64,000 bases of DNA from Neobacillus pocheonensis (GTDB taxonomy: Bacteria > Bacillota > Bacilli > Bacillales > Cytobacillaceae). A model generated the notes under the pieces. The model saw only the letters and a list, made by a program, of their open reading frames with translations, made no database searches and had not been told where the DNA came from. This document shows, piece after piece, positions 1 through 10,273 of the stretch. The DNA is taken from assembly GCA_023702235.1 (NCBI GenBank), contig JAMQCR010000002.1:930001-994000 (forward strand), given 5' to 3'. The position numbers were made by a program, and so were the translations under genes. Position 1 is the stretch's first letter, and each line of letters begins with the position of its first letter.

Positions 1-1
1 A

Positions 2-565
2 GATGACCCTTACAGTTTAACATCCTTTTCAGGGGAAAAGGTCTCTACTTTAAAATCAATGGATATGAATGGGAATGTCTTATATATTAGTTCTTTATCA
101 AAGATCGTTGCTTCTGGATTAAGAATTGGTTGGATTATAGGCCTTACACCTGTTATTGAGAGATTATCCGATGCGAAGCAGCAAATTGATTTTGGTCATG
201 CAAGTTTTACTCAGTGGATCGCAAATGACTTTTTAGAATCGGAAAATTTTCATTCTCATATTGAAAATTTAAACAAACAATTAGAAAAGAGAAGAGATCA
301 AATAGTTACTAGTCTTAATTTTTATTTAGGGGACAAAGTTGATTTCTCCATCCCTAAGGGAGGAATTCATATTTGGTGCAAGATAAAGAAAGAGGTTAAT
401 GAAATGAAATTACTGGAAGAATCCATCAAAAGGGGAGTTATTTATGTCCCAGGCTATACGATGGGGTCTCAAAAAGGTTTTTTTCGTTTTACATTTGCTA
501 GGGAAAATGAAGGATCAATAGATGAGGGAATTAAAAGGTTTGCGGACGCAATTAGGTCTATTTAA
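2..565 (+). CDS. PLP-dependent aminotransferase domain (MocR/GntR-type), C-terminal part
   Basis: The frame is open from base 2, so this is the C-terminal part of a gene that begins upstream of the window. The motif ISSLSKIVASGLRIGWI is the fold-type I PLP-lysine region, and the C-terminus (PKGGIHIWCKI, RFTFARENEG) fits MocR-type regulators or 2-aminoadipate-type aminotransferases. An N-terminal winged helix-turn-helix would lie outside the window, so regulator and enzyme cannot be told apart. A hairpin terminator follows. A decayed homologue lies at 10274-10816 on the other strand. Confidence 0.8.
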   Translation, partial: DDPYSLTSFSGEKVSTLKSMDMNGNVLYISSLSKIVASGLRIGWIIGLTPVIERLSDAKQQIDFGHASFTQWIANDFLESENFHSHIENLNKQLEKRRDQIVTSLNFYLGDKVDFSIPKGGIHIWCKIKKEVNEMKLLEESIKRGVIYVPGYTMGSQKGFFRFTFARENEGSIDEGIKRFADAIRSI

Positions 566-578
566 TGCTTATAGTTAG

Positions 579-613
579 AAAGGATCATGTTATAAACGTG
601 ATCCTCTTTTTTT
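579..613 (+). terminator. Rho-independent terminator
   Basis: The inverted repeat AGGATCA/TGATCCT is followed by a run of T directly after the MocR-like gene. Confidence 0.8.
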
Positions 614-804
614 ATCTACTATAAGTGGACGGTGAAAAAAGCGGTTAATTGGATGGTCATAAAAATCCAAAATCCTATAATATGGAGAAGTGAATTCTTA
701 TATGTCTATACGATTGACTTAGATAATGAATATTATTATGTGTATGTGTGAATTGATTCACAATTATGCGTCAACTTAAAAATGACTGATAGGAGGGAAT
801 GGCC

Positions 805-1944
805 GTGGTTGAAATGAATCAGATTTTAAAGCGCAGGGCATTAGATCGTATTAAACCCTATACACCAGGTAAGCCTCTATGGGAGGTTAAAGAAGAATTA
901 GGATTGAAACAAGTAATTAAATTAGCCTCTAATGAAAATCCTCTGGGTGCTTCACCGAAAGCGATTGAAGCCATCTCTAAAATACTGAATGAACTGAATC
1001 GTTACCCTGATGCAAATGCCGTCGAGTTAAAGAAGACTATTGCTTCCTGCTTGGATGTAAAAACGGAACAATTAATCATTACAAACGGAGCAGATGAATT
1101 AATTACATTAATATCTGAAACCTATCTTGAGCCAAGTGATGAGATTATTGTCCCTTTTCCTTCATTTAGTGAATATGATTTTGGTGAACAGCTGATGGGT
1201 GCAAAGGTCGTTCCTGTACCGCTTGATCATGAATATCAATTTAATATTGAATCGATTTTAGCAGCAGTGACAGAACATACAAAATTAATTTATATCTGTT
1301 CTCCTAACAACCCAACAGGTACTTATATGCCAAAGTTGATGCTAGAAGAGCTGCTTCATTCTCTACCTAAAAATATTTTAGTTGTTTTTGATAGTGCCTA
1401 TAGTCATTTTGCTGCAAACGAAGATTATACAAATGGATTGGAATTTGTACGTTCTGATTATCCCATTATCGTATTACAAACCTTTTCTAAAATTTATGGT
1501 CTTGCTGGTGTAAGGGTAGGTTTTGGTGCGGCACCAGAATCTATTATCCAAAGCATATTACATGTGAAAGAACCATTTAATGTTAATAGTCTTGCACAGG
1601 CTGCTGCAGCTGCTGCTATAACAGACGAGGAACATGTTAATCATTCAAAAAAAGTGAATACAAAAGGTCTTGAACAGCTTTACAATGCGCTGACAGAATT
1701 TGGGATAAAATATACAAAAAGCATGAGTAATTTTATTTTGATTGAATTCGGGGCAAATGCAAAAGAGGTTTATCAACAGCTTTTAGCTCTAGGAGTAATC
1801 GTTCGTTATGGCGATATATGGGGATTGCCAGGACATATCCGAATATCTATTGGAACACAGGAAGAGAATACAGTATTGATAGAAGCAATTAGTTCTATTC
1901 TCTTAGAATTAAGGTTAGTTAACTTTAAAGGGGAAGTAAAATGA
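805..1944 (+). CDS. hisC: Histidinol-phosphate aminotransferase-like enzyme
   Basis: Class I/II PLP aminotransferase of normal length (about 380 residues), expected to transfer the amino group between glutamate and an imidazole or aromatic keto acid. The N-terminus has LASNENPLGASPKA, followed by NNPTG (about residue 170) and the PLP-lysine motif TFSKIYGLAGVRVGFG (lysine near 231, counted from 799). The GTG at 805 is preferred because AGGAGG at 791-796 is 8 bases upstream; the ATG at 799 is only 2 bases from it. There are no other his genes nearby. It overlaps the next aminotransferase by ATGA, so the pair is translationally coupled, and the true substrate may not be histidinol phosphate. Confidence 0.85.
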   Translation: MVEMNQILKRRALDRIKPYTPGKPLWEVKEELGLKQVIKLASNENPLGASPKAIEAISKILNELNRYPDANAVELKKTIASCLDVKTEQLIITNGADELITLISETYLEPSDEIIVPFPSFSEYDFGEQLMGAKVVPVPLDHEYQFNIESILAAVTEHTKLIYICSPNNPTGTYMPKLMLEELLHSLPKNILVVFDSAYSHFAANEDYTNGLEFVRSDYPIIVLQTFSKIYGLAGVRVGFGAAPESIIQSILHVKEPFNVNSLAQAAAAAAITDEEHVNHSKKVNTKGLEQLYNALTEFGIKYTKSMSNFILIEFGANAKEVYQQLLALGVIVRYGDIWGLPGHIRISIGTQEENTVLIEAISSILLELRLVNFKGEVK

Positions 1945-3255
1945 ACGAACTAGCTAAGAAGTTAAACAATGACTTATTAAAATATAATGCTACGATCTAT
2001 CACTTATTATCTGAGTTAGGAAAGAAACTGTATTATCCAAAAGGAATCTTAAGCCAAAGTGCTGAAGCAAGTAAAAAGGCAACACGTTTTAATGCAACGA
2101 TAGGAATTGCAACTGAAAACGATGCACCTATGCATTTTGAGCATATTCAAGAAACTTTACAGGGATATTCACCTGATGATGTATACCCTTATGCCCCACC
2201 ACCTGGGAAATTAGATTTACGTTTGGAATGGAAACGGAAATTATTAAGAGATAATCCTTCCTTAAAGGAAACACATATGGGTCTGCCAATTACAACGAAT
2301 GCGTTAACTCATGGGTTGAGCATTGCTGCTGATCTTTTTGTTGATAAAAATGACGTAATTATTCTTCCAGATAAATATTGGGGGAACTATCAGACGATTT
2401 TTCACATTCGAAGAGGGGGTGAGCTTAAGACATTTAGCTTATTTAATCAGTTTAATAGATTTAATGTTCAGGCGCTTAGAGAAAGATTAATGGAACAGAA
2501 GGAAGCGGGGAAAGCTATTGTCTTGCTTAATTTCCCCAACAATCCGACTGGCTATACTCCAGGTGAAGAAGAAGTCCAAGGAATTATTTCGGTATTAAAA
2601 GAAGCAGCGGAGGTAAGTATCCATGTAGTTGTAATCCTCGATGATGCCTATTTCGGGCTGTTTTATGAGGATTCAGTTAAAGAATCTTTGTTTGGGAGGT
2701 TAGCAGGGCTTCATCCGAATTTATTACCGATTAAAGTAGATGGGGCAACAAAAGAGAATTACGTTTGGGGGTTAAGAGTGGGATTCCTTACTTTTGCTTC
2801 CGAAAGCCCAGAAATCTTAGAAGTATTGGAGCAAAAAACAAAAGGTCTAATTAGAGGAACGATTTCTAGTAGTTCGCATCTGTCTTCAGACAATTATTTT
2901 ACATTCACTGCAATCCACTCGTTTTGAAGTTGAAAAGCATAAAAAGCATAAAGTAATGAAACAAAGAGCCATAAAGGTAAAAGAGATTGTCCGAAATAAA
3001 AAGTATCAGACTGTTTGGAGTTTCTATCCATTTAATTCAGGCTATTTTATGTGTTTAAAGCTTAAAGATGTAGATGCAGAAGAATTAAGACTTCATTTGC
3101 TAAATCAATATGGGGTAGGCACAATAGCAATTAACTCGACAGACTTAAGAATCGCCTTTTCTTGTGTAGAAGAAGAAGATTTAGAAGAGCTCTTTGAATT
3201 GATTTATAAAGGTATAAAAGATTTATTAAAAAAGGAAGTTGAAAAAACAATTTAG
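1941..3255 (+). pseudogene. Second class I/II aminotransferase, frameshifted
   Basis: The PLP aminotransferase starts at the ATG overlapping the hisC-like stop. Residues 1-314 contain NFPNNPTGY, ILDDAYFG and the lysine region GATKENYVWGLRVGF. Near 2886 the frame shifts. The reading frame that continues gives QTIILHSLQSTRFEVEKHK and runs to the stop at 3253-3255, so one extra base in TCTTCAG is the simplest cause. The restored length is about 437 residues, normal for this Bacillus family. Its substrate cannot be read from sequence. Without correction the C-terminal domain is lost. Confidence 0.8.
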
Positions 3256-3360
3256 CAAGTTTGGTTCTTTTTATGTAGGCAAGTACCTGTCTAAACTCTT
3301 TAATCATCTACTACAACTATGATTTTACAAAATATAAGATGAGATAGGGTGTGTAACACA

Positions 3361-4737
3361 TTGGTAAACCAATTTGATACATCATTATTTACAGCCCTAA
3401 AAAAACATGCAGAAAAAAATCCAATCCAATTTCACATTCCCGGTCATAAAAAAGGGAATGAATGGATCCTGAATTTAGAGAATTTATTGGCGAAAATGCA
3501 CTTTCATTCGATTTGATCAACATAGGGCCTCTTGATGACCTGCACCTCCCTAAAGGAATTATCAAACAGTCACAGGAGTTAGCGGCTGAAGCATTTGGTG
3601 CGGATTATACCTTCTTCTCTGTACAGGGAACTAGTGGAGCCATTATGGCTATGATCATGTCAGTTTGTGGACTAGGTGATAAAATTCTAGTTCCACGAAA
3701 TGTTCACAAATCCATCATGAGTGCGATTGTTTTTTCTGGTGCTGTTCCGATTTTTATTCATCCAGAAGTGGATTCACACTTCGGTATCTCTCAGGGTATT
3801 ACACCCGATTCTATTGAGAGAGCATTAGTTTTACATCCGGATACAAAAGCTGTGCTTGTCATCAATCCTACGTATTATGGTGTATCGGGAGATTTAAGAA
3901 AAATAGTGAAGATTGCACATTCTAGGAACATACTAGTACTTGTAGATGAAGCGCACGGCGCACATATTCATTTTCATCAGGAACTCCCGTTATCAGCAAT
4001 GGATGCCGGGGCTGATTTGGCTGCTACAAGCGTGCATAAATTAGGAGGATCTCTTACACAGAGTTCTATTTTAAACCTACGCGGTAACCTAGTATCATCT
4101 AAACGGGTCCAATCTGTATTAGCACGATTAGAAAATCAGAGAAAACACGTTCAAAGATTAACCAAATAGACCATCTATATTGTATGGGTCGAGAAGTCTT
4201 GGAATCTAGCGCAGCTGTGGCGATGGATCCAACCCAAGCTATTAATATCTGTAAAAGAACTAGGGCTTACCGGGTATGATGTTGAAAAATGACTTCGCAA
4301 TCGATTTAATATTGAAGTCGAATTATCTGACCTATATAACATCCTTTGTATTGTTACACCAGGGGATTCCGAGGAAGATTTACAAACTCTTGTACAAGCA
4401 TTAACCGAATTGTCTCTGGAATATAAAGTTCAGCCGACAAAAATGTAGACAGTTCAGTCTTGTTACCAAAGATTCCAGCTTTAGCATTAACACCACGGGA
4501 TGCTTTCTATGCTGAAACCGAAGTGATTCCATTTGAACAATCTGCTGGAAAGATTATTGCAGAGTTTGTTATGGTTTATCCTCCAGGGATTCCCATCTTT
4601 ATACCAGGAGAAATCATTAAGAAGATAATCTACTGTATACGAGAAAAAATATCGAAGCAGGTCTTCCTGTTCAAGGGGCAGACGACGAGGAACTAAAAAC
4701 TATACGTGTGATTAAAGAACATTCAACAATTATATAA
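3361..4737 (+). pseudogene. Orn/Lys/Arg decarboxylase family, multiply broken
   Basis: The translation matches the Bacillus SpeA/YaaO-type PLP decarboxylase. It begins (TTG 3361) FDTSLFTALKKHAEKNPIQ and PGHKKGN. A missing base near 3453 shifts into MDPEFREFIGENALS. The PLP region DEAHGAHIHFHQELPLSAMDAGAD and the lysine motif ATSVHKLGGSLTQSS follow. Around 4160 there is an in-frame stop and an apparent internal deletion of about 50 codons before NQIDHLYCMGREVL. The C-terminal signature (LTPRDAFYAETEVIPFEQSAG) is present up to a stop at 4735-4737, with further frame changes. The active protein would make agmatine or cadaverine; this copy cannot. Confidence 0.8.
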
Positions 4738-4873
4738 AAATTCTTGGATGGTCTGTTTTAATTATTTTTCTATTATCATATTGGTTAAATGTTGGTTATC
4801 GACTTGTTATGAATCTCAATTATCTAAAATGTTTAATGATCAATGATATAAATCTGCTAGAGGGGTTATAAAC

Positions 4874-5830
4874 ATGGTGAATACGAATCAAAGTGTGAGG
4901 GTTGCTGTTATTTAAGCTGCTCCTATTCTAATGGACCTTAATGCAACCTTAGAAAAATCAGTTAGATTAATTAATAAGAGAAGCTGGTGAAAGAGGCAAT
5001 ATTGTTGTGTTCCCTGAGGCCTTTATCCCTGCATATCCTAGAGGCTTATCATTTGGAACCGTTAATGGAAGCCGTACTGAAGACGGAAGGAAAGACTGGT
5101 ATCGATATTGGGAGAACTCGATTCCTGTACCTGGTGAAGCGACAGAAATACTTGGGGAGGCCGCACGAGAGGCTGGCGTTTACCTTATTATGGGAGTAAT
5201 TGAACGAGATAGCGAAAATAGTGGAGGAACTCTTTATTGTTCGGTTATTTTCATGGGCCAGATGGATCGCTTTTAGGAAAACATCGTAAATTAAAACCCA
5301 CAGCAGCGGAACGAATTGTTTGGGGTGAGGGGGATGGAAGTACACTCCCTGTATTTGATACCCCGTATGGGAAGATTGGGGCATTGATTTGTTGGGAAAA
5401 CTATATGCCTTTAGCAAGGGCCGCCATGTATGCTCAGGGTGTTCAGCTTTATTTTACACCAACAGCCGATGCTAGGGAGTCTTGGCAGTCAACCATTCGC
5501 CATATTGCAATGGAAGGAAGATGCTTTGTTCTGTCCTGCAATCAATACGTAACCAAGGATATGTATCCAGAAGATTTAGCTTGTTATGATGATTTAAAGT
5601 CTGCTCATGAAGTCATGTGTAATGGAGGAAGTGCAATTGTTGGACCTTTGGGTGAATACATTACTGAACCTGTTTGGGGAAAAGAAGATATCATCATGGC
5701 TGACCTTGATATGAAACAAATCGCATACAGCCAATTTGATTTTGATCCAGTTGGTCATTATTCAAGACCGGATGTTTTTAAGTTGTTAGTTAACAAAGAA
5801 AAACAAGAGAGCACACTTTGGCAGAGATAA
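4874..5830 (+). pseudogene. Nitrilase, disrupted by a stop and frameshifts
   Basis: This is a carbon-nitrogen hydrolase of the nitrilase branch, which converts nitriles to carboxylic acids. The catalytic triad is visible in separate frames: Glu in VFPEAFIPAYPRG (5007 on), Lys in KHRKLKPTAAER and Cys in ALICWENYMPLARAAMY (5237-5830). Codon 13 is TAA where CAA is expected (VRVAVI-stop-AAPILMD). The frame is lost near 4975 and again near 5245. The residues themselves are well kept, so inactivation looks recent or is a sequence error. Neighbours are a PLP decarboxylase and a flavoprotein. Confidence 0.85.
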
Positions 5831-5867
5831 CACACTTTAGAATAGATCAAATGGTAGGAGTGGCAAT

Positions 5868-6920
5868 GTGGATAATGAAATAGAAAATGTAGAATTTAAT
5901 CAAATAATTAATGACCATCTTAAACCATATATTAGACAAATTGATGAGAAGGCTTATTATGCGAAAGAATTTTTGAATGCAGTGGGTAAAGCGGGTTTTT
6001 TTAGTTCAAACTTTTTACAGAAGGAAGATGTCCACTGTAGAGAGCTATATATTATAGAAGAAACGGCAAAGTATTGCATGACGTCAGCTTTTACATTATG
6101 GTGTCATTTAGCTGCTTTGGCGTCTTTCAGGTTGAGCAACAATCCATTTATCAGCAGCCACTTACTACCATTATTTGAATCAGGGGACGCCCTAGCTGGA
6201 ACGGGATTATCAAATGCAATAAAGTATTATGCCGGGTTGGAAAGAATCCGACTTAAAGCTAAAAGAACAGATGGGGGATATACGATAAGTGGAAGCTTAC
6301 CGAACGTGTCTAATTTGGATCATGATCACTGGTTTGTTATCCTAGCATCTTTAAATGAAAAACAAAGAATTATTTGTTCACTTCCAGTCAATGTAGACGG
6401 ATTAGTTTTAGAAAGTAAAACAAATTATATAGGATTAAATGGTAGTGCAACATACTCCTGTTTCTTTGATAATGTGTTTATCCCTGATAAATGGATTATT
6501 TCCGAAGAAGCGGATGGATTTATACCAAAAGTCCGTCCAATATTAGCACTCTACCAAATACCTTTAGGAATAGGAGTTTCACAGGCTGCTATTGAATCAA
6601 TTGTAAAAAGTCATCTGAAAGATATAGAAGTAAATCAGCATTTAAAACCTAAGCCCACAGAATTGATTAATAAATTACAGATTGTACGAAACAGAACATA
6701 TGAATATGCTCGCTATGCGGATTTAAGCACTATTGGGAAGGAAATATTATTAACCCGACTTGATATAGCCAAGTTAACCCCTGAAGTAGTACATGCAGAA
6801 ATGCTTTATTCCGGTGGGCAGGCATATATCCAAGGGAATGATACGTTTAGGAGGTTAAGAGAGTCTTATTTCTTAGTAAATTTAAGCCCAACAATAACGC
6901 AATTAGAAACACTCTGTTAG
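5868..6920 (+). CDS. Acyl-CoA dehydrogenase-family flavoprotein
   Basis: 350 residues with the acyl-CoA dehydrogenase layout: an N-terminal helical domain, a middle beta-domain (GTGLSNAIKYYAG, then a GGYTISGSLPNVSNLDHDHWFV stretch) and a C-terminal helical domain with YSGGQAYIQGNDTFRRLRES. This resembles the branch that includes flavin monooxygenases of the DszC/SfnC kind as much as true dehydrogenases, and no obvious catalytic Glu can be assigned. GTG 5868 is preceded by TAGGAG; the ATG at 5866 is out of frame. It follows the broken nitrilase by 37 bases and precedes cysJI, so a role in nitrile or sulfur-compound catabolism is possible but only inferred. Confidence 0.65.
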   Translation: MDNEIENVEFNQIINDHLKPYIRQIDEKAYYAKEFLNAVGKAGFFSSNFLQKEDVHCRELYIIEETAKYCMTSAFTLWCHLAALASFRLSNNPFISSHLLPLFESGDALAGTGLSNAIKYYAGLERIRLKAKRTDGGYTISGSLPNVSNLDHDHWFVILASLNEKQRIICSLPVNVDGLVLESKTNYIGLNGSATYSCFFDNVFIPDKWIISEEADGFIPKVRPILALYQIPLGIGVSQAAIESIVKSHLKDIEVNQHLKPKPTELINKLQIVRNRTYEYARYADLSTIGKEILLTRLDIAKLTPEVVHAEMLYSGGQAYIQGNDTFRRLRESYFLVNLSPTITQLETLC

Positions 6921-6928
6921 CTTTCTAA

Positions 6929-6977
6929 CCAAACAAAAAACATTGGCGTGAATTTCACTTCAATGTTTTTTGTTTGG
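6929..6977 (+). terminator. Long hairpin terminator
   Basis: Arms CCAAACAAAAAACATTG and CAATGTTTTTTGTTTGG enclose a short loop just after the flavoprotein stop. The T tract in the 3' arm fits a terminator. Confidence 0.75.
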
Positions 6978-7155
6978 ATTTGGTTAACGAAGATAGATAA
7001 TTCAGGACTGGTCTTTCTATCCGAGTAAGCTGGATGGGGAAAAAACATTTATATTGGATGGTTTATTATTCTGGAAATTTTTTATTATAGAGGAGTAATA
7101 GTTAAGTGAAATGCAATGGTCAATATAAGTGATTTTTGTTGAGAGGTGATTTTTT

Positions 7156-8487
7156 TTGCATTTTCAAGTGATAAACAGTCCATTTAACCACAAACAGACA
7201 GAGCTTCTTAACCAAGTTTTACCAACATTAACAGATTCGCAGAAGATTTGGTTAAACGGCTATCTAAATGCATCCCAGAATATCCAAAACCAAGCGTATA
7301 TTGAAGCACAAAAAGAATTTACAGTTCAGACAACAACAGCGGCTCAAGCAACAGAGTCAACCTATTCAAGAAACAATCCATTCAAGGCTGAAGTATTAGA
7401 AAATATTAATTTAAATGGCAGAGGTTCGAATAAAGAAACACGGCACTTAGAGTTATCGCTAGAAGGATCCGATCTTACATATGAACCGGGGGACAGTCTT
7501 GGTATTTATCCCCAAAATGATCCGGCACTCGTGGAATTACTTCTAAATGAAACAAACTGGAATCCGAAAGAAAGTGTAATCGTAAATAAGCAAGGAGATG
7601 TTCACGCGCTTAGAGAAGCTCTCACGTCTTATTTCGAAATTACCGTATTAACGAAGCCACTTCTTCAACAGGCAGTGCAACTTACAGAAAATCAAGATTT
7701 AAAAGACCTAGTATCAACTGGCAATGAGGACAGATTAAGAGAGTACGTGAAAGGTCGCGATTTGCTAGATTTAATTCGTGATTTTGGACCGTGGACTGGT
7801 TCCGCTCAAGATATTATCTCTATTTTAAGAAAGATGCCCCCGCGTTTATATTCGATTTCAAGCAGTCTATCTGCTAATCCTGATGAGGTGCATTTAACGG
7901 TCGGTGCTGTGCGATACGATACACATGGCCGTGAACGAAAAGGCGTTACTTCCATCTTTTGTGCCGAGCGTCTGCATCAGGGCGATATACTGCCAATCTT
8001 TATACAGCATAATAAGAACTTTAAATTGCCTGAAAATCCGGATACACCAATCATTATGATTGGACCAGGTACGGGTATTGCTCCGTTTCGGGCATTTATG
8101 CAGGAACGAGAGGAAAGTGGAGCAAGCGGGAAAACCTGGTTGTTCTTTGGCGACCAGCATTTTGTGACTGATTTCCTCTATCAAACAGAATGGCAAAAAG
8201 TGTTAGAAAAAGGAATTCTCACAAAACTAAATGTTGCCTTTTCCCGTGATAGGGAGGAAAAGGAGTATGTCCAGCACCGTATGCTTGAGCAGAGTAAAGA
8301 ATTGTTCGAGTGGCTTCAAGAAGGAGCACATGTTTACGTTTGTGGAGATGAGAAAAACATGGCACGCGATGTTCAAAATGCACTTATCGATATTATTCAA
8401 CAAGAAGGCGGGTTGAGCCGAGAAAAGTCAGAGGAATATCTTGCCACTATGCAACAACAAAAACGATATCAGCGTGATGTATCTTAA
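7156..8487 (+). CDS. cysJ: Sulfite reductase (NADPH) flavoprotein alpha lacking the FMN domain
   Basis: The N-terminal 40-odd residues (QVINSPFNHKQTELLNQV) and everything from the linker onward match Bacillus CysJ. FAD binding is seen at RLYSISSS (about residue 230), NADPH binding at GPGTGIAPFRAFMQERE, and the C-terminus is QQQKRYQRDVS. The protein is 443 residues against about 605 for the family. Residues expected to form the flavodoxin (FMN) domain are missing in frame between KEFTV and TESTYSRNN. Such a subunit should accept NADPH electrons on FAD but lacks the FMN that passes them to CysI. It starts at TTG 7156 with GAGAGGTGA upstream. cysI follows 23 bases after the stop. Confidence 0.9.
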   Translation: MHFQVINSPFNHKQTELLNQVLPTLTDSQKIWLNGYLNASQNIQNQAYIEAQKEFTVQTTTAAQATESTYSRNNPFKAEVLENINLNGRGSNKETRHLELSLEGSDLTYEPGDSLGIYPQNDPALVELLLNETNWNPKESVIVNKQGDVHALREALTSYFEITVLTKPLLQQAVQLTENQDLKDLVSTGNEDRLREYVKGRDLLDLIRDFGPWTGSAQDIISILRKMPPRLYSISSSLSANPDEVHLTVGAVRYDTHGRERKGVTSIFCAERLHQGDILPIFIQHNKNFKLPENPDTPIIMIGPGTGIAPFRAFMQEREESGASGKTWLFFGDQHFVTDFLYQTEWQKVLEKGILTKLNVAFSRDREEKEYVQHRMLEQSKELFEWLQEGAHVYVCGDEKNMARDVQNALIDIIQQEGGLSREKSEEYLATMQQQKRYQRDVS

Positions 8488-8510
8488 TATGATTGAAAGG
8501 AGTTTATAAC

Positions 8511-10228
8511 ATGGTAAAAACAATCTTAAAAGCGCCGGATGGCCCTCTAAGCGATGTAGAGCGCATTAAGCAGGAAAGTAATTATTTAAGAGGTACCATT
8601 GCTGAATCTATGGAAGAACCAATCAGTTCTGGGATTTCTGATGATGATAATAGGTTGATGAAATTTCATGGCAGCTACCTGCAGGATGACCGTGATCTCC
8701 GCAATGAGCGCCAAAAGCAAAAGCTTGAGCCTGCCTATCAATTTATGATACGTGTCCGCAGGCCGGGTGGCGTGGCAACACCTGATCAATGGCTTGTTTT
8801 GGATGAACTCTCTGAAAAGTATGGAAATGGAACCCTTAAATTATCAACACGACAGGCATTTCAAATGCACGGGGTTTTAAAATGGAACATGAAAAAAACG
8901 CTTCAGGAAATTAATGGAGCTCTTATGGATACAATTGCAGCATGTGGGGATGTAAACCGCAATGTGATGTGCAACCCAAACCCGTATCAATCTAAAATTC
9001 ACGGCGAAGTGTATGAATGGGCAATTTGTTGAGCGACAGGTTATTGCCGCGTACTAGAGCCTATCACGAAATTTGGCTGGATGAACAAAAAATTGCCGGC
9101 ACACCTGATGTCGAAGAAATTGAACCAATGTATGGGCCGCTTTATTTACCACGGAAATTTAAGATTGGTATTGCCGTTCCTCCATCAAATGATATTGATG
9201 TTTTTTCACAGGACATTGGGCTTATTGCTATTGTTGAAAACGATAAGCTGATTGGTTTTAATGTGGCATTAGGCGGCGGAATGGGGATGACACATGGCGA
9301 TAAAAAAACATATCCACAGCTTGCTAAAGTCATCGGCTTCTGTACTCCAGATCAAATCTATGAATTGGCGGAAAAAGTAATTACAATCCAGCGTGACTAT
9401 GGGAACCGCTCCAACCGCAGTAATGCTCGGTTCAAGTATACTGTGGACCGTCTTGGTTTGCAAACAGTAAAAAATGAACTAGAAGATCGCTTAGGATGGA
9501 GCCTTCAGGAAGCAAAACCATTTCATTTTGACCATAACGGCGACCGTTATGGCTGGGTAGAAGGTGTTGAAGGAAGCTGGCATTTTACGTTGTTTGTTGA
9601 AGGCGGCCGAATTGCGGATGTTGGTGATTATCAACTGAAAACTGGCTTGCGTGAAATTGCCAAAATCCATACAGGTGATTTTCGTCTAACCGGCAATCAA
9701 AACCTTGTTATTGCTAACGTATCAAGTGAACAAAAGAACAAGATCAGTAAACTAATAGACCAATATGGTTTGACCGACGGTAAACATCATAGTGCACTCC
9801 GCCGTAGTTCAATGGCATGTGTATCACTTCCTACTTGTGGATTGGCAATGGCGGAAGCGGAACGGTATTTGCCTGTTCTTCTAGATAAGATAGAGACCAT
9901 CGTTGACGAGAATGGGCTAAGGGATGATGAGATTACGATTCGTATGACTGGCTGCCCAAATGGTTGTGCACGTCATGCGCTTGGTGAAATCGGTTTTATC
10001 GGAAAATCACCAGGTAAATATAATATGTATCTAGGCGCCTCATTCGATGGCAGCAGATTAAGTAAAATGTATCGTGAAAATATTGGGGAAGAAGAAATCT
10101 TGAAAGAACTGCGTGTTCTCTTGTCCCGCTATGCAAAAGAACGGGAACTGGGCGAGCACTTTGGAGATTTTGTTATCCGTGCCGGCGTTGTCAAAGCTAC
10201 AATAGACGGAACGAATTTTCATGATTAA
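8511..10228 (+). pseudogene. cysI: Sulfite reductase hemoprotein beta, single frameshift
   Basis: The assimilatory sulfite reductase hemoprotein reduces sulfite to sulfide using siroheme and a 4Fe-4S cluster. The cluster ligands are visible as ACVSLPTC and TGCPNGC in the second half. The first frame ends with EVYEWAIC at 9032. The second (from about 9017) begins NLLSDRLLPRTRAYHEIW. Restoring one A in GGCAATTTG near 9020 rejoins them to about 572 residues, the usual length. ATG 8511 has AAAGGAG upstream. With the truncated cysJ, the pathway is probably non-functional unless the shift is a sequencing error. Confidence 0.9.
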
Positions 10229-10236
10229 TACGCTTT

Positions 10237-10268
10237 GAGACAGGAATACACTCCTGTCTCTTTTTTTT
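10237..10268 (+). terminator. Terminator of the cysJI operon
   Basis: GAGACAGGA and TCCTGTCTC form a stem, followed by eight or more T, immediately downstream of the cysI stop. Confidence 0.9.
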
Positions 10269-10273
10269 GTGGT

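Noticed and set aside
799..1944. hisC as part of a histidine operon
   Set aside because: No other histidine biosynthesis genes flank it; its partner is another aminotransferase.
6980..7155. SAM or other riboswitch upstream of cysJ
   Set aside because: No S-box or T-box consensus (such as an AGAGAGGTGGAGGGA-like core) could be found in the leader; only a ribosome site is clear.
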